Source: Streptomyces sp. RFCAC02 (GTDB lineage: Bacteria > Actinomycetota > Actinomycetes > Streptomycetales > Streptomycetaceae). From it: DNA of 64,000 bases. How positions within the stretch are numbered: the first letter of the stretch is position 1; the number at the start of each line of letters is the position of its first letter. The notes under the pieces were generated by a model. It made no database searches and had not been told where the DNA came from. It was given only the letters and a program-made list of their open reading frames with translations. The position numbers and the translations under genes were made by a program. Shown here in pieces: positions 8,059-14,679 of the stretch. Location: NCBI RefSeq assembly GCF_004193175.1, contig NZ_SAUH01000001.1, positions 3,867,001 through 3,931,000 on the forward strand, read 5' to 3'.

Positions 8059-8820
8059 TTAGGTGCGCTGGGCTCCACCAGCGACCGCGCGGTCTTCCGC
8101 CAGATCGCGGATCAGATTCGCGAGGCGATCAGCAAGGGGCGCTTCAAAGAGGGGGCCAAGCTGCCGTCCGAGTCCGAGTTGGTCGAGCACTACGGCGTCT
8201 CCCGGATGACCGTCCGCAGCGCTCTCAGCGTGCTCCAAGGAGAGGGTCTGGTGCACTCCGAGCATGGCAGGGGCGTCTTCGTCCGGCCCCGGCCTCCCGT
8301 ACGACGGCTGGCGTCGGACAGGTTCGCCCGGCACCGGGAGCAGGGGAAGTCCGCCTTCACCGTGGAGGCCGAAGCAGCGGGGAGCCGCCCGGAGGTGGAC
8401 AGCCTGGAGGTGAAGGAAGAGCGGCCCACACAGGACGTCGCCGCCCGGCTCGGCGGGCCTCGCCGGGTGCTCGTCCGGCGACGCCGGTACCTGCTGGACG
8501 GCCGGCCCGTCGAGTTCGCCACCTCCTACCTCCCCCTCGACATCGCCCGGAACACCCCCATCGCCGAACCCAACCCCGGCCCCGGCGGCATCTACGCCAG
8601 GCTGGAAGAACTCGGCCACCACCTGGACCACGTCGATGAAGAGATCCGCGCCCGCATGCCCACCCCGGGGGAGGCGAAGACGCTCCGGCTGGCCTCCGGG
8701 GTACCCGTGATCCACCTGATCAGGACCGCGTTCGACACCGAACGACGCGCGGTCGAGATCTGCGACACGATCATGGCCGCCGACGCGTACCTGCTCGCCT
8801 ACCGGCTTCCGGCGACATAG
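8059..8820 (+). CDS. GntR/HutC-type transcriptional regulator with lost start codon
   Basis: The frame encodes a HutC-subfamily GntR repressor. It has a winged helix (FRQIADQIREAI, EGAKLPSESELVEHYGVS, MTVRSALSVLQGEGL) and a UTRA effector domain ending in ICDTIMAADAYLLAYRL. In this frame a TAA lies at 8050-8052 and no ATG, GTG or TTG occurs before the helix-turn-helix. GGGAG at 8045-8049 sits at ideal distance from TTA 8059-8061, which suggests that an ATG or TTG mutated to TTA; CTG at 8068 is the other option. TTG 8179 would remove half of the DNA-binding domain. KorSA-type GntR repressors control pSAM2-like elements, fitting the tRNA-flanked context. It is possibly a pseudogene. Confidence 0.7.
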   Translation, partial: LGALGSTSDRAVFRQIADQIREAISKGRFKEGAKLPSESELVEHYGVSRMTVRSALSVLQGEGLVHSEHGRGVFVRPRPPVRRLASDRFARHREQGKSAFTVEAEAAGSRPEVDSLEVKEERPTQDVAARLGGPRRVLVRRRRYLLDGRPVEFATSYLPLDIARNTPIAEPNPGPGGIYARLEELGHHLDHVDEEIRARMPTPGEAKTLRLASGVPVIHLIRTAFDTERRAVEICDTIMAADAYLLAYRLPAT

Positions 8821-8835
8821 TGGCCCCCGGACACG

Positions 8836-8956
8836 CGGAAGCCCCCGCCGATCGAGATCGGCAGGGGCTTCCGTCTGTCCGTTCCACCTGGTACTGGGAA
8901 CGGCCCTTCAGCTGTGGACCTGAGGGGATTTGAACCCCTGACCCCCTCGTTGCGAA
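8836..8956. repeat. Direct repeat: terminator plus tRNA-Ala 3' half (right copy)
   Basis: This is the intact partner of the degenerate repeat at 6541-6667, in the same orientation, covering the terminator, the spacer and the tRNA 3' half. Shared blocks include GATCGGCAGGGGC, CAGCTG-GGACCTG and TGAACCCCTGACC. The two copies bound a 2.2-kb segment. Confidence 0.68.
8837..8872. terminator. Strong hairpin shared by GntR gene (+) and tRNA-Ala (-)
   Basis: GGAAGCCCC (8837-8845) pairs with GGGGCTTCC (8864-8872), and the inner GCCGATC pairs with GATCGGC around a 2-base turn. It lies between convergent genes, so it can serve both. Confidence 0.75.
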
Positions 8957-8988
8957 CGAGATGCGCTACCAGGCTGCGCTACAGGCCC
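8915..8988 (-). tRNA. tRNA-Ala (anticodon CGC)
   Basis: The minus strand folds into a full cloverleaf of 74 nt. The 5' GGGCCTG pairs with the 3' CAGGTCC (one G-U), the anticodon stem TCTCG/CGAGG encloses loop TTCGCAA with anticodon CGC, and the T-arm is AGGGG-TTCAAAT-CCCCT with discriminator A. CCA is not encoded. The 3' end faces the decayed element, the usual integration side. Confidence 0.93.
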
Positions 8989-9036
8989 TTGCTGCGCTGA
9001 AACTGTAGCACTCCGGTGGGGCGGGGCCGAAATCGG

Positions 9037-9936
9037 CTATTCGCCGGCCGCCCTGCGGACGTCGTCGTCCGCGTACTGGTCGAACAGGGGGGTCCGCTGC
9101 GGGCCGGGGGGCAGTGGCTGCTGCGGCTGGGGGGCCGGTGTCCCGGCCGTCGTCGAGCGGGCCGCGCTCCAGGTGCCGGGGCCGTCGAGATCCACCCCGC
9201 GTGCCGTGCGCGGCGCGACCGGGGCGTTCACGTACGTCGGGAGCGGTACGGGCGCCGGGTCCCACGTCTCCGGGTCGTCGCCCTGCTCCGGGGCCGTCTG
9301 GCGCTGCTGGTCCACCCACTCCGCGTGGTCCATCTGCTCCACCACGGCCTTCGACGGCTTCTCCGGCCGGGCCGCCGCGCTCGCCTGCGTCCGCTGCCGC
9401 AGCCGCCGCGCGGCCTCCTCGGCCCTGCGGCGGTCCACGGCGACGGCGTACCGGCGGCGCTCCTGCCTGCGGACGTGCACGACGTACGCGGCCAGCAGCA
9501 CGGCCGGGACGGCCGGTACCCACAGGTGACCGCCGCCCGTCGAGAGCGCGAAGATCCCGCCCAGCGTGAACGCGACGAACAGCACCATCGTCGTACGCCG
9601 GCGGCGCGCGAGGACGGTGGCGCGCGCCGCCGCCGGAGCCGACGCGGCGGGCTCCGGGGCCTCCGCCACGGGCTCGGCGAACGACCGCAGGTCGGCGGAC
9701 GGGCCGGCCGGGGGCACGGCGGTGTCCGGGCCGTCGCCCGGTACGTCGTCGGTGCCGGCCGTGGCGGTCGCCCCGGTCGCCGGCGCGCGTCTGCGCGTCA
9801 GCAGCCGGATGGCGGTGCTGAAGCGTTCCGTCGGCCGGGCTTCGTTCAGCTCGTCCTGCCGGCGGAGCCACATCGGCACCAGGTACGCGGCCCAGGCCCC
9901 GACGATCACTGCGAAGATGAGGCCACTGCTGCTCAC
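9037..9936 (-). CDS. SepX/GlpR-like membrane protein of the divisome
   Basis: One N-terminal membrane span (SSSGLIFAVIVGAWAAYLVP) is followed at once by the conserved MWLRRQDELNEARPTERFSTA segment typical of the Streptomyces SepX / corynebacterial GlpR family. After that come two further hydrophobic stretches (ATVLARRRRTTMVLFVAF and the VPAVLLAAYVV region) and a variable Pro-rich tail. In Streptomyces SepX stabilises cross-walls; in Corynebacterium GlpR anchors the MoeA-like protein Glp to the FtsZ division site. The linked mog - moaC - moeA/glp - galU order is the conserved neighbourhood. GTG 9934-9936 is chosen because it gives the family-typical start; an ATG 33 bases upstream is also open. 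Confidence 0.82.
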   Translation of the reverse strand: MSSSGLIFAVIVGAWAAYLVPMWLRRQDELNEARPTERFSTAIRLLTRRRAPATGATATAGTDDVPGDGPDTAVPPAGPSADLRSFAEPVAEAPEPAASAPAAARATVLARRRRTTMVLFVAFTLGGIFALSTGGGHLWVPAVPAVLLAAYVVHVRRQERRRYAVAVDRRRAEEAARRLRQRTQASAAARPEKPSKAVVEQMDHAEWVDQQRQTAPEQGDDPETWDPAPVPLPTYVNAPVAPRTARGVDLDGPGTWSAARSTTAGTPAPQPQQPLPPGPQRTPLFDQYADDDVRRAAGE

Positions 9937-10077
9937 GGACACACCGTAGAGGGGTTGCGTCCGGTCCATCTGCCAAATGGGACGGTGTGTCGCACGATCA
10001 GGCCGTCATCTCGGTTGTTCCATCGGATTGTTATCAAGGGTGTCGGTGCCGTGTTCCTCTTGATTCGAACACGCGTT

Positions 10078-10701
10078 TTATTTCTGGGAGGCGCCACGGC
10101 TCTCCCGCCAGGACGCGAGCAATCCGTCCGGCACGTCCTCGGCCGTCAGGGCGAAGACCAGGTGGTCGCGCCACGCTCCGTCGATGTGCAGATAGCGCGG
10201 CCGTACGCCCTCGGGGCGGAATCCGAGTTTCTCCACGACGCGGCGGCTCGGCCCGTTCTCCGGGCGAATGCAGATTTCCACGCGGTGCAGCCCGAGGGCG
10301 CGGAAACAGTGGTCCGTCGCCAGTGCCACGGCGGTCGGCATCACGCCGCGCCCGGCGACCTCACGGTCCACCCAATACCCGATGTTCCCGGAGCACATGG
10401 ACCCCCACGTGATCCCGGCGACCGTCAACTGCCCGACGAGCCGCCCCTCATACGTCACGACGAACGGCATCATCCGGCCCGCCTGCGCCTCCGCCCGCAG
10501 GTGCCGCACCATCTGCCGGAACGTCGGCCTGCGGGGCTGGAGATGCCCCGGCGGCGGGGGCGGGATCGTCGCCTCCCAGGGGCGGAGCCAGTCGCGGTTG
10601 CGCTGGTTCACCTCGCGCCAGGCGTGCCGGTCGCGCTGCCGGATCGGGCGGAGGCCGACCGGCCCCTCGGCCAGCTCGACGGGCCAGTAGTACGCGTTCA
10701 C
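10078..10701 (-). CDS. GNAT N-acetyltransferase, RimJ/RimL type
   Basis: The 207-residue protein is of the RimJ/RimL class, which acetylates protein N-termini or small amines using acetyl-CoA. Visible features are the N-terminal LRPIRQRDRHAWREV, a central GNIGYWVDREVAGRGVMPTAV that forms the acetyl-CoA loop, and the late HRVEICIRPENGPSRRVVEKL followed by GFRPEG. The start codon overlaps the end of mog by four bases, so it is cotranscribed with the molybdenum-cofactor genes. Its substrate is unknown. Confidence 0.85.
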   Translation of the reverse strand: MNAYYWPVELAEGPVGLRPIRQRDRHAWREVNQRNRDWLRPWEATIPPPPPGHLQPRRPTFRQMVRHLRAEAQAGRMMPFVVTYEGRLVGQLTVAGITWGSMCSGNIGYWVDREVAGRGVMPTAVALATDHCFRALGLHRVEICIRPENGPSRRVVEKLGFRPEGVRPRYLHIDGAWRDHLVFALTAEDVPDGLLASWRESRGASQK

Positions 10702-11189
10702 GGCTGCGGCCGGTGGTCGCCGCCGCGGAGCTGGTCGACGGCGTGCCGCAGCAGGGGCGCCAGCACCGCGAGGCCGTCGCGGACGCCGCCCGTGGAGCCG
10801 GGCAGGTTCACGATGAGGGTGCGCCCCGCCACGCCCGCGACGCCCCGGGACAGCGCCGCCGTCGGGACCTTGGCGACGCCGGCCGCGCGGATGGCCTCCG
10901 CGATGCCGGGCACCTCGCGGTCGATGACGGCCCGCGTCATCTCGGGCGTGCGGTCGGTGGGGGAGATGCCGGTGCCGCCGGTGGTGAGGACGATGTCGTA
11001 GCCGTCGGCGACGGCGGCGCGCAGGGCCTCGGCGACCGGCTCGCCGTCCGGGACGACGCGCGGCCCGTCGACCGCGAAGCCGAGCCCCGCGAGGGCCTCG
11101 GTGATCAGCGGACCGCCGGTGTCCGCGTAGACGCCGGCCGAGGCGCGGTTCGACGCGGTGACGGCGAGCGCGCGGTACCCGGCGGTCAT
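10698..11189 (-). CDS. mog: MogA/MoaB-type molybdopterin adenylyltransferase
   Basis: At 163 residues this is a typical single-domain MPT-binding protein that adenylylates molybdopterin before metal insertion. The signature [15 protein letters not shown] lies near residue 72, with [13 protein letters not shown] near 127. ATG 11187-11189 is used because it gives the family start ([11 protein letters not shown]) and overlaps the moaC stop by four bases. It lies between moaC and an acetyltransferase gene, all on the minus strand. Confidence 0.88.
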   Translation of the reverse strand: MTAGYRALAVTASNRASAGVYADTGGPLITEALAGLGFAVDGPRVVPDGEPVAEALRAAVADGYDIVLTTGGTGISPTDRTPEMTRAVIDREVPGIAEAIRAAGVAKVPTAALSRGVAGVAGRTLIVNLPGSTGGVRDGLAVLAPLLRHAVDQLRGGDHRPQP

Positions 11190-11665
11190 GCGCCCCGGCT
11201 CCACGGCCCTGACTTGCCGCCGGTCTTCTCCTCGACCCGGATGTCCGAGATGACGGCCGCCTTGTCGACCGCCTTCACCATGTCCACGACGGTCAGGGCC
11301 GCGACACTCACCGCCGTCAGCGCCTCCATCTCGACGCCCGTCCGCCCCGACGTGCGGACGGTGGCGGTGATCTCCACCGCGTCGTCCGCCACCGCGAGGT
11401 CGACCGTGACGCCTGAGACCGGCAGCGGGTGGCACAGGGGTACGAGGTCGGGGGTGCGCTTCGCCCCCATGATCCCGGCGATCCGCGCGGTCGCCAGCGC
11501 GTCGCCCTTCGGCACGCCCTCGCCGCGCAGCAGCGCGACCACATCGGGCGACACCAGCACCCGGCCGGTGGCACGGGCCGCGCGGTCCGTGACGTCCTTG
11601 CCGGTCACGTCCACCATCCGCGCGGCCCCCGCGCTGTCGAGGTGGGTGAGATGAGGGGTGCTCAT
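11186..11665 (-). CDS. moaC: Cyclic pyranopterin monophosphate synthase MoaC
   Basis: The 159-residue protein matches MoaC, which together with the radical SAM enzyme MoaA turns GTP into cyclic pyranopterin monophosphate. Diagnostic segments are [19 protein letters not shown] at the N-terminus, [18 protein letters not shown] near residue 70 and [20 protein letters not shown] followed by MVKAVDK near 115. It overlaps mog by four bases and lies 23 bases after the moeA-like frame, within a conserved cofactor/division block. Confidence 0.93.
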   Translation of the reverse strand: MSTPHLTHLDSAGAARMVDVTGKDVTDRAARATGRVLVSPDVVALLRGEGVPKGDALATARIAGIMGAKRTPDLVPLCHPLPVSGVTVDLAVADDAVEITATVRTSGRTGVEMEALTAVSVAALTVVDMVKAVDKAAVISDIRVEEKTGGKSGPWSRGA

Positions 11666-11687
11666 GAGCAGTAACCGTACCCCTCGC

Positions 11688-12961
11688 TCAGACCAGTGAC
11701 AGCACCGTCAGCTCCGCCCCGGGAGCCACGTCCGTCACGTCCTCGGGGATCTCGACGAGCGCGTCGGCCCGTGCGAGGGAGGCGATGAGGTGCGACGACG
11801 GACCCCCCACCGGGCGGACGGTCCCGAGCCGCTCGCCGGGCGCGGCCGGAGTGAGCGAGGCGCGCAGGAACTGCCGGCGCCCGGGCGGCGACGCCAGCGG
11901 CCCGTCCGCGACGAGCCGGGCCGTCGTACGGGACCGGTGCAGTGTGCCGGCCGGGTACCCGGCCATCGCGCGCAGCGCCGGACGGACGAACAGCTCGAAC
12001 GATACGTAGGCGCTCACCGGGTTCCCGGGGAGGGCGAACAGCGGCGTGCGGTCCGGGCCGAGCAGCCCGAAGCCCTGCGGTTTGCCCGGCTGCATGGCGA
12101 GCCGCCGGAAGCCGACCGCGCCGGTCAGCGCCTCCTTCACGACGTCGTACGCCCCGACGCTGACGCCGCCGCTCGTGACGACGGCGTCGGCGCGCGCCAG
12201 TTGGTCCTCCAGGGCGGCGCGCAGCGACAGCGGGTCGTCGGCGACGGCGCGTGCCCGGTGGGCGACGGCGCCGGCGTCGCGCGCGGCGGCGGTGAGGAGG
12301 TAGCTGTTCGAGTCGTGGATGCGCCCGGGGGCAGCGGCGTGCCCGGGGCGACCAGCTCGCTGCCGGTGGACAGGACGACGACGCGCGGGCGCGGCCGTAC
12401 GGTGACGGTGGCGTGTCCCGTGGCGGCCAGCAGGCCGAGCTGCGGGGGGCCGAGGACGGTGCCGGCCGCGAGCGCGACCGTGCCGGCCGCCGCGTCGCTG
12501 CCGCGCCGTCTGATGTGCCGGCCGGCCGGGGCGGGGCGGTACACGCGCACCTCGCCGGTCGCCGCCGGCGTCATGGCGTCGGCGCGGCCGCCGCCGAGGC
12601 CGCCGTCGGTCCACTCGACGGGGACGACCGTCTGCGCGCCGGGCGGCAGCGGTGCCCCGGTCATGATGCGGGCCGCCTGCCCCGGGCCGACGGCCGGCGG
12701 ATCGCCGCGCCCGGCGGCGATGTCGCCTATGACGGTCAGGACGGCGGGGAACTCGTCGCCGGCGCCCTCGACGTCGGCCGTGCGCACCGCGTACCCGTCC
12801 ATCGAGCTGTTGTCGAACGGGGGCAGCGGCGCGGGCACGAGCACGTCGTCGGTGAGCACGCAGCCGTCGGCGTCGAGGAGGGGCAGCTCGATCGGGTCCA
12901 GGGGGCGTACGGTTCCCAGGATGTCGGCGAGGTGCTCCTCGACGGTCCACAGGTCAGTCAA
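11688..12961 (-). pseudogene. moeA: MoeA/Glp molybdotransferase-like gene, split by one frameshift
   Basis: The 5' part, from TTG 12959-12961, encodes a normal MoeA N-terminus: PPFDNSSMDGYAVRTADV, IMTGAPLPPGAQTVVPVEW and VVVLSTGSELV. The frame is lost near 12325-12333 in a C5G3 run. Reading on after restoring one base gives RIHDSNSYLLTAAARDAG, VTSGGVSVGAYDVVKEAL and LFALPGNPVSAYVSFELF. So all of MoeA is present but split by an apparent one-base loss. In actinobacteria this gene next to glpR/sepX encodes Glp, a MoeA-like division protein. Because both halves are well conserved, a sequencing error or very recent mutation is more likely than old decay. It overlaps galU by 8 bp. Confidence 0.85.
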
Positions 12962-13865
12962 GGCCGGGCATCTCCTCGGCGACGTAGGTCTTCAGCCAGG
13001 AACGGAAGCCGGGGCCGAGGTCGGGCCGCTCGCACGCGAGCCGGACGATGGCCCGCAGGTAGTCGGAGCGGTCGCCGGTGTCGTAGCGGCGGCCCTTGAA
13101 GACGACGCCGTGGACGGGGCCGCCGAGGGCGGAGTCGCCGGTCATGGTCTGGAGGGCGTCGGTGAGCTGGAGTTCGCCGCCGCGCCCGGGCGGGGTCTTG
13201 GCGAGGACCTCGAAGACGCCGGGGTGCAGGACGTAGCGGCCGATGACGGCGAGGTTGCTGGGGGCGTCGGCCGGGTCGGGCTTCTCGACGAGCCCGGTCA
13301 CGCGCATCACGCGGTCGGAGACGGGTTCGACGACGGCGCAGCCGTACAGGTGGATCGACGCCGGGTCGACCTCCATGAGGGCGATGACGCTGCCGCCGTG
13401 CTCGGCCTGGCAGTCGAGCATGAGGGTGAGGAGCGGGTCGCGCGGGTCGATGAGGTCGTCACCGAGGAGGACGGCGAACGGCTGGTCGCCGACGTGCGGG
13501 GCGGCGCACTGGATGGCGTGCCCGAGGCCCTTGGGGTCGCCCTGGCGCACGTAGTGCATGGTGGCGAGGGTGGTGGACGCCTGGACGCGGGAGAGGCGTT
13601 CGTCGTCGCCCTTGCGGCGGAGGGCGTCCTCCAGTTCGTAGTTGCGGTCGAAGTGGTCCTCGAGCGGTCGCTTGTTGCGCCCGGTGATCATGAGCACGTC
13701 CGTCAGCCCGGCCGCCGTGGCCTCCTCGACCACGTACTGGATCGCCGGCTGGTCGACGACCGGCAGCATTTCCTTGGGTGTGGCCTTTGTTGCGGGAAGG
13801 AACCGTGTGCCGAGCCCGGCGGCGGGAATGACAGCCTTGCTGATCCGGGGGCGTGGTGACGTCAT
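12954..13865 (-). CDS. galU: UTP--glucose-1-phosphate uridylyltransferase
   Basis: The 303-residue nucleotidyltransferase makes UDP-glucose from UTP and glucose 1-phosphate for cell-wall sugars and glycans. The N-terminal AVIPAAGLGTRFLPATKATP followed by KEMLP is the nucleotide-binding loop, with QYVVEEATAAGLTDVLMITG behind it; the VLLGDDLI and GLVEKP segments are typical. ATG 13863-13865 gives the family start; another ATG 18 bases upstream is open but has no better ribosome-binding site. The gene diverges from the 5-formyl-THF cyclo-ligase gene. Confidence 0.92.
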   Translation of the reverse strand: MTSPRPRISKAVIPAAGLGTRFLPATKATPKEMLPVVDQPAIQYVVEEATAAGLTDVLMITGRNKRPLEDHFDRNYELEDALRRKGDDERLSRVQASTTLATMHYVRQGDPKGLGHAIQCAAPHVGDQPFAVLLGDDLIDPRDPLLTLMLDCQAEHGGSVIALMEVDPASIHLYGCAVVEPVSDRVMRVTGLVEKPDPADAPSNLAVIGRYVLHPGVFEVLAKTPPGRGGELQLTDALQTMTGDSALGGPVHGVVFKGRRYDTGDRSDYLRAIVRLACERPDLGPGFRSWLKTYVAEEMPGLD

Positions 13866-13986
13866 GCCGGTCACTTTATCCATCTAGTGTGCGAGGACCG
13901 AGTACTTTGCGGATGAGCGTCATGTTATGAGCCGGTTTGGGCCTGATCTGATTGCGTGTGACGTGTGATGCCTGTGGAGGGAGCGG

Positions 13987-14649
13987 GTGGGGTTCGTGGA
14001 TGACGGGGAGCGCCGGGGCGGCGCGGAGGTCCGGGACGACGGCGCGGCGGTCCGTAAACGGGAGATCAGGCGGGACCTGCTGGCGGTCCGCGCCGCGATG
14101 GCCGGCGACGAGCTGGCCCACGCCGCCCGCGACCTGGCCGGCCGTGTGCTCGGGCTGCCCGAGGTCGCCGGGGCGGCCACGGTGGCCGCGTACGTGTCGG
14201 TGGGGAGCGAGCCGGGGACCCTCGGGCTGCTCGACGCGCTGCGGGAGAGGGGCGTCCGTGTCCTGCTGCCCGTCCTGCTGCCCGACGACGACCTCGACTG
14301 GGCGGAGTACGAGGGCCGCGAGCGGCTCGCCGAGGCCGAGCACGCGGGCCGGATCCGGTTGCTCCAACCGGGTGGTGAACGTCTCGGACCCGACGCCGTG
14401 ACGACGGCGGACGTCGTCCTGCTGCCCGGCCTCGCCGTCGACCGGCGGGGGGTGCGGATGGGGCGCGGCGGCGGGAGTTACGACCGCGCGCTCGCCCGTG
14501 TCGCCGGCGCGGACCGGCGGCCGGCGCTCGTCGCCCTCGTCTACGGCCACGAACTCGTCGACGATCTCCCGCGCGAGCCGCACGACCGGCTCGTGCACGC
14601 GGCCGTCACCCCCGAGGAGGTGCGCCGCTTCGGGGGCGCGGAGCGCTGA
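13987..14649 (+). CDS. 5-formyltetrahydrofolate cyclo-ligase
   Basis: The 220-residue enzyme converts 5-formyl-THF to 5,10-methenyl-THF with ATP in one-carbon metabolism. It has KREIRRDLLAVRAAM near residue 23, the DVVLLPGLAVDRRGVRMGRG segment and the family signature GRGGGSYDRAL near 162. GTG 13987 is preceded by GGAGGG at a 5-base distance. The N-terminal 20 residues are acidic and not part of the fold. It diverges from galU and converges on the acylase gene. Confidence 0.9.
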   Translation: MGFVDDGERRGGAEVRDDGAAVRKREIRRDLLAVRAAMAGDELAHAARDLAGRVLGLPEVAGAATVAAYVSVGSEPGTLGLLDALRERGVRVLLPVLLPDDDLDWAEYEGRERLAEAEHAGRIRLLQPGGERLGPDAVTTADVVLLPGLAVDRRGVRMGRGGGSYDRALARVAGADRRPALVALVYGHELVDDLPREPHDRLVHAAVTPEEVRRFGGAER

Positions 14650-14679
14650 GCCGCCCCGCGCCCGGTGGCGGTGGGGCCG

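Noticed and set aside
8179..8820. Taking TTG 8179 as the start of the GntR regulator
   Set aside because: It would remove the first DNA-binding helices, which are clearly encoded in frame upstream back to about 8062.
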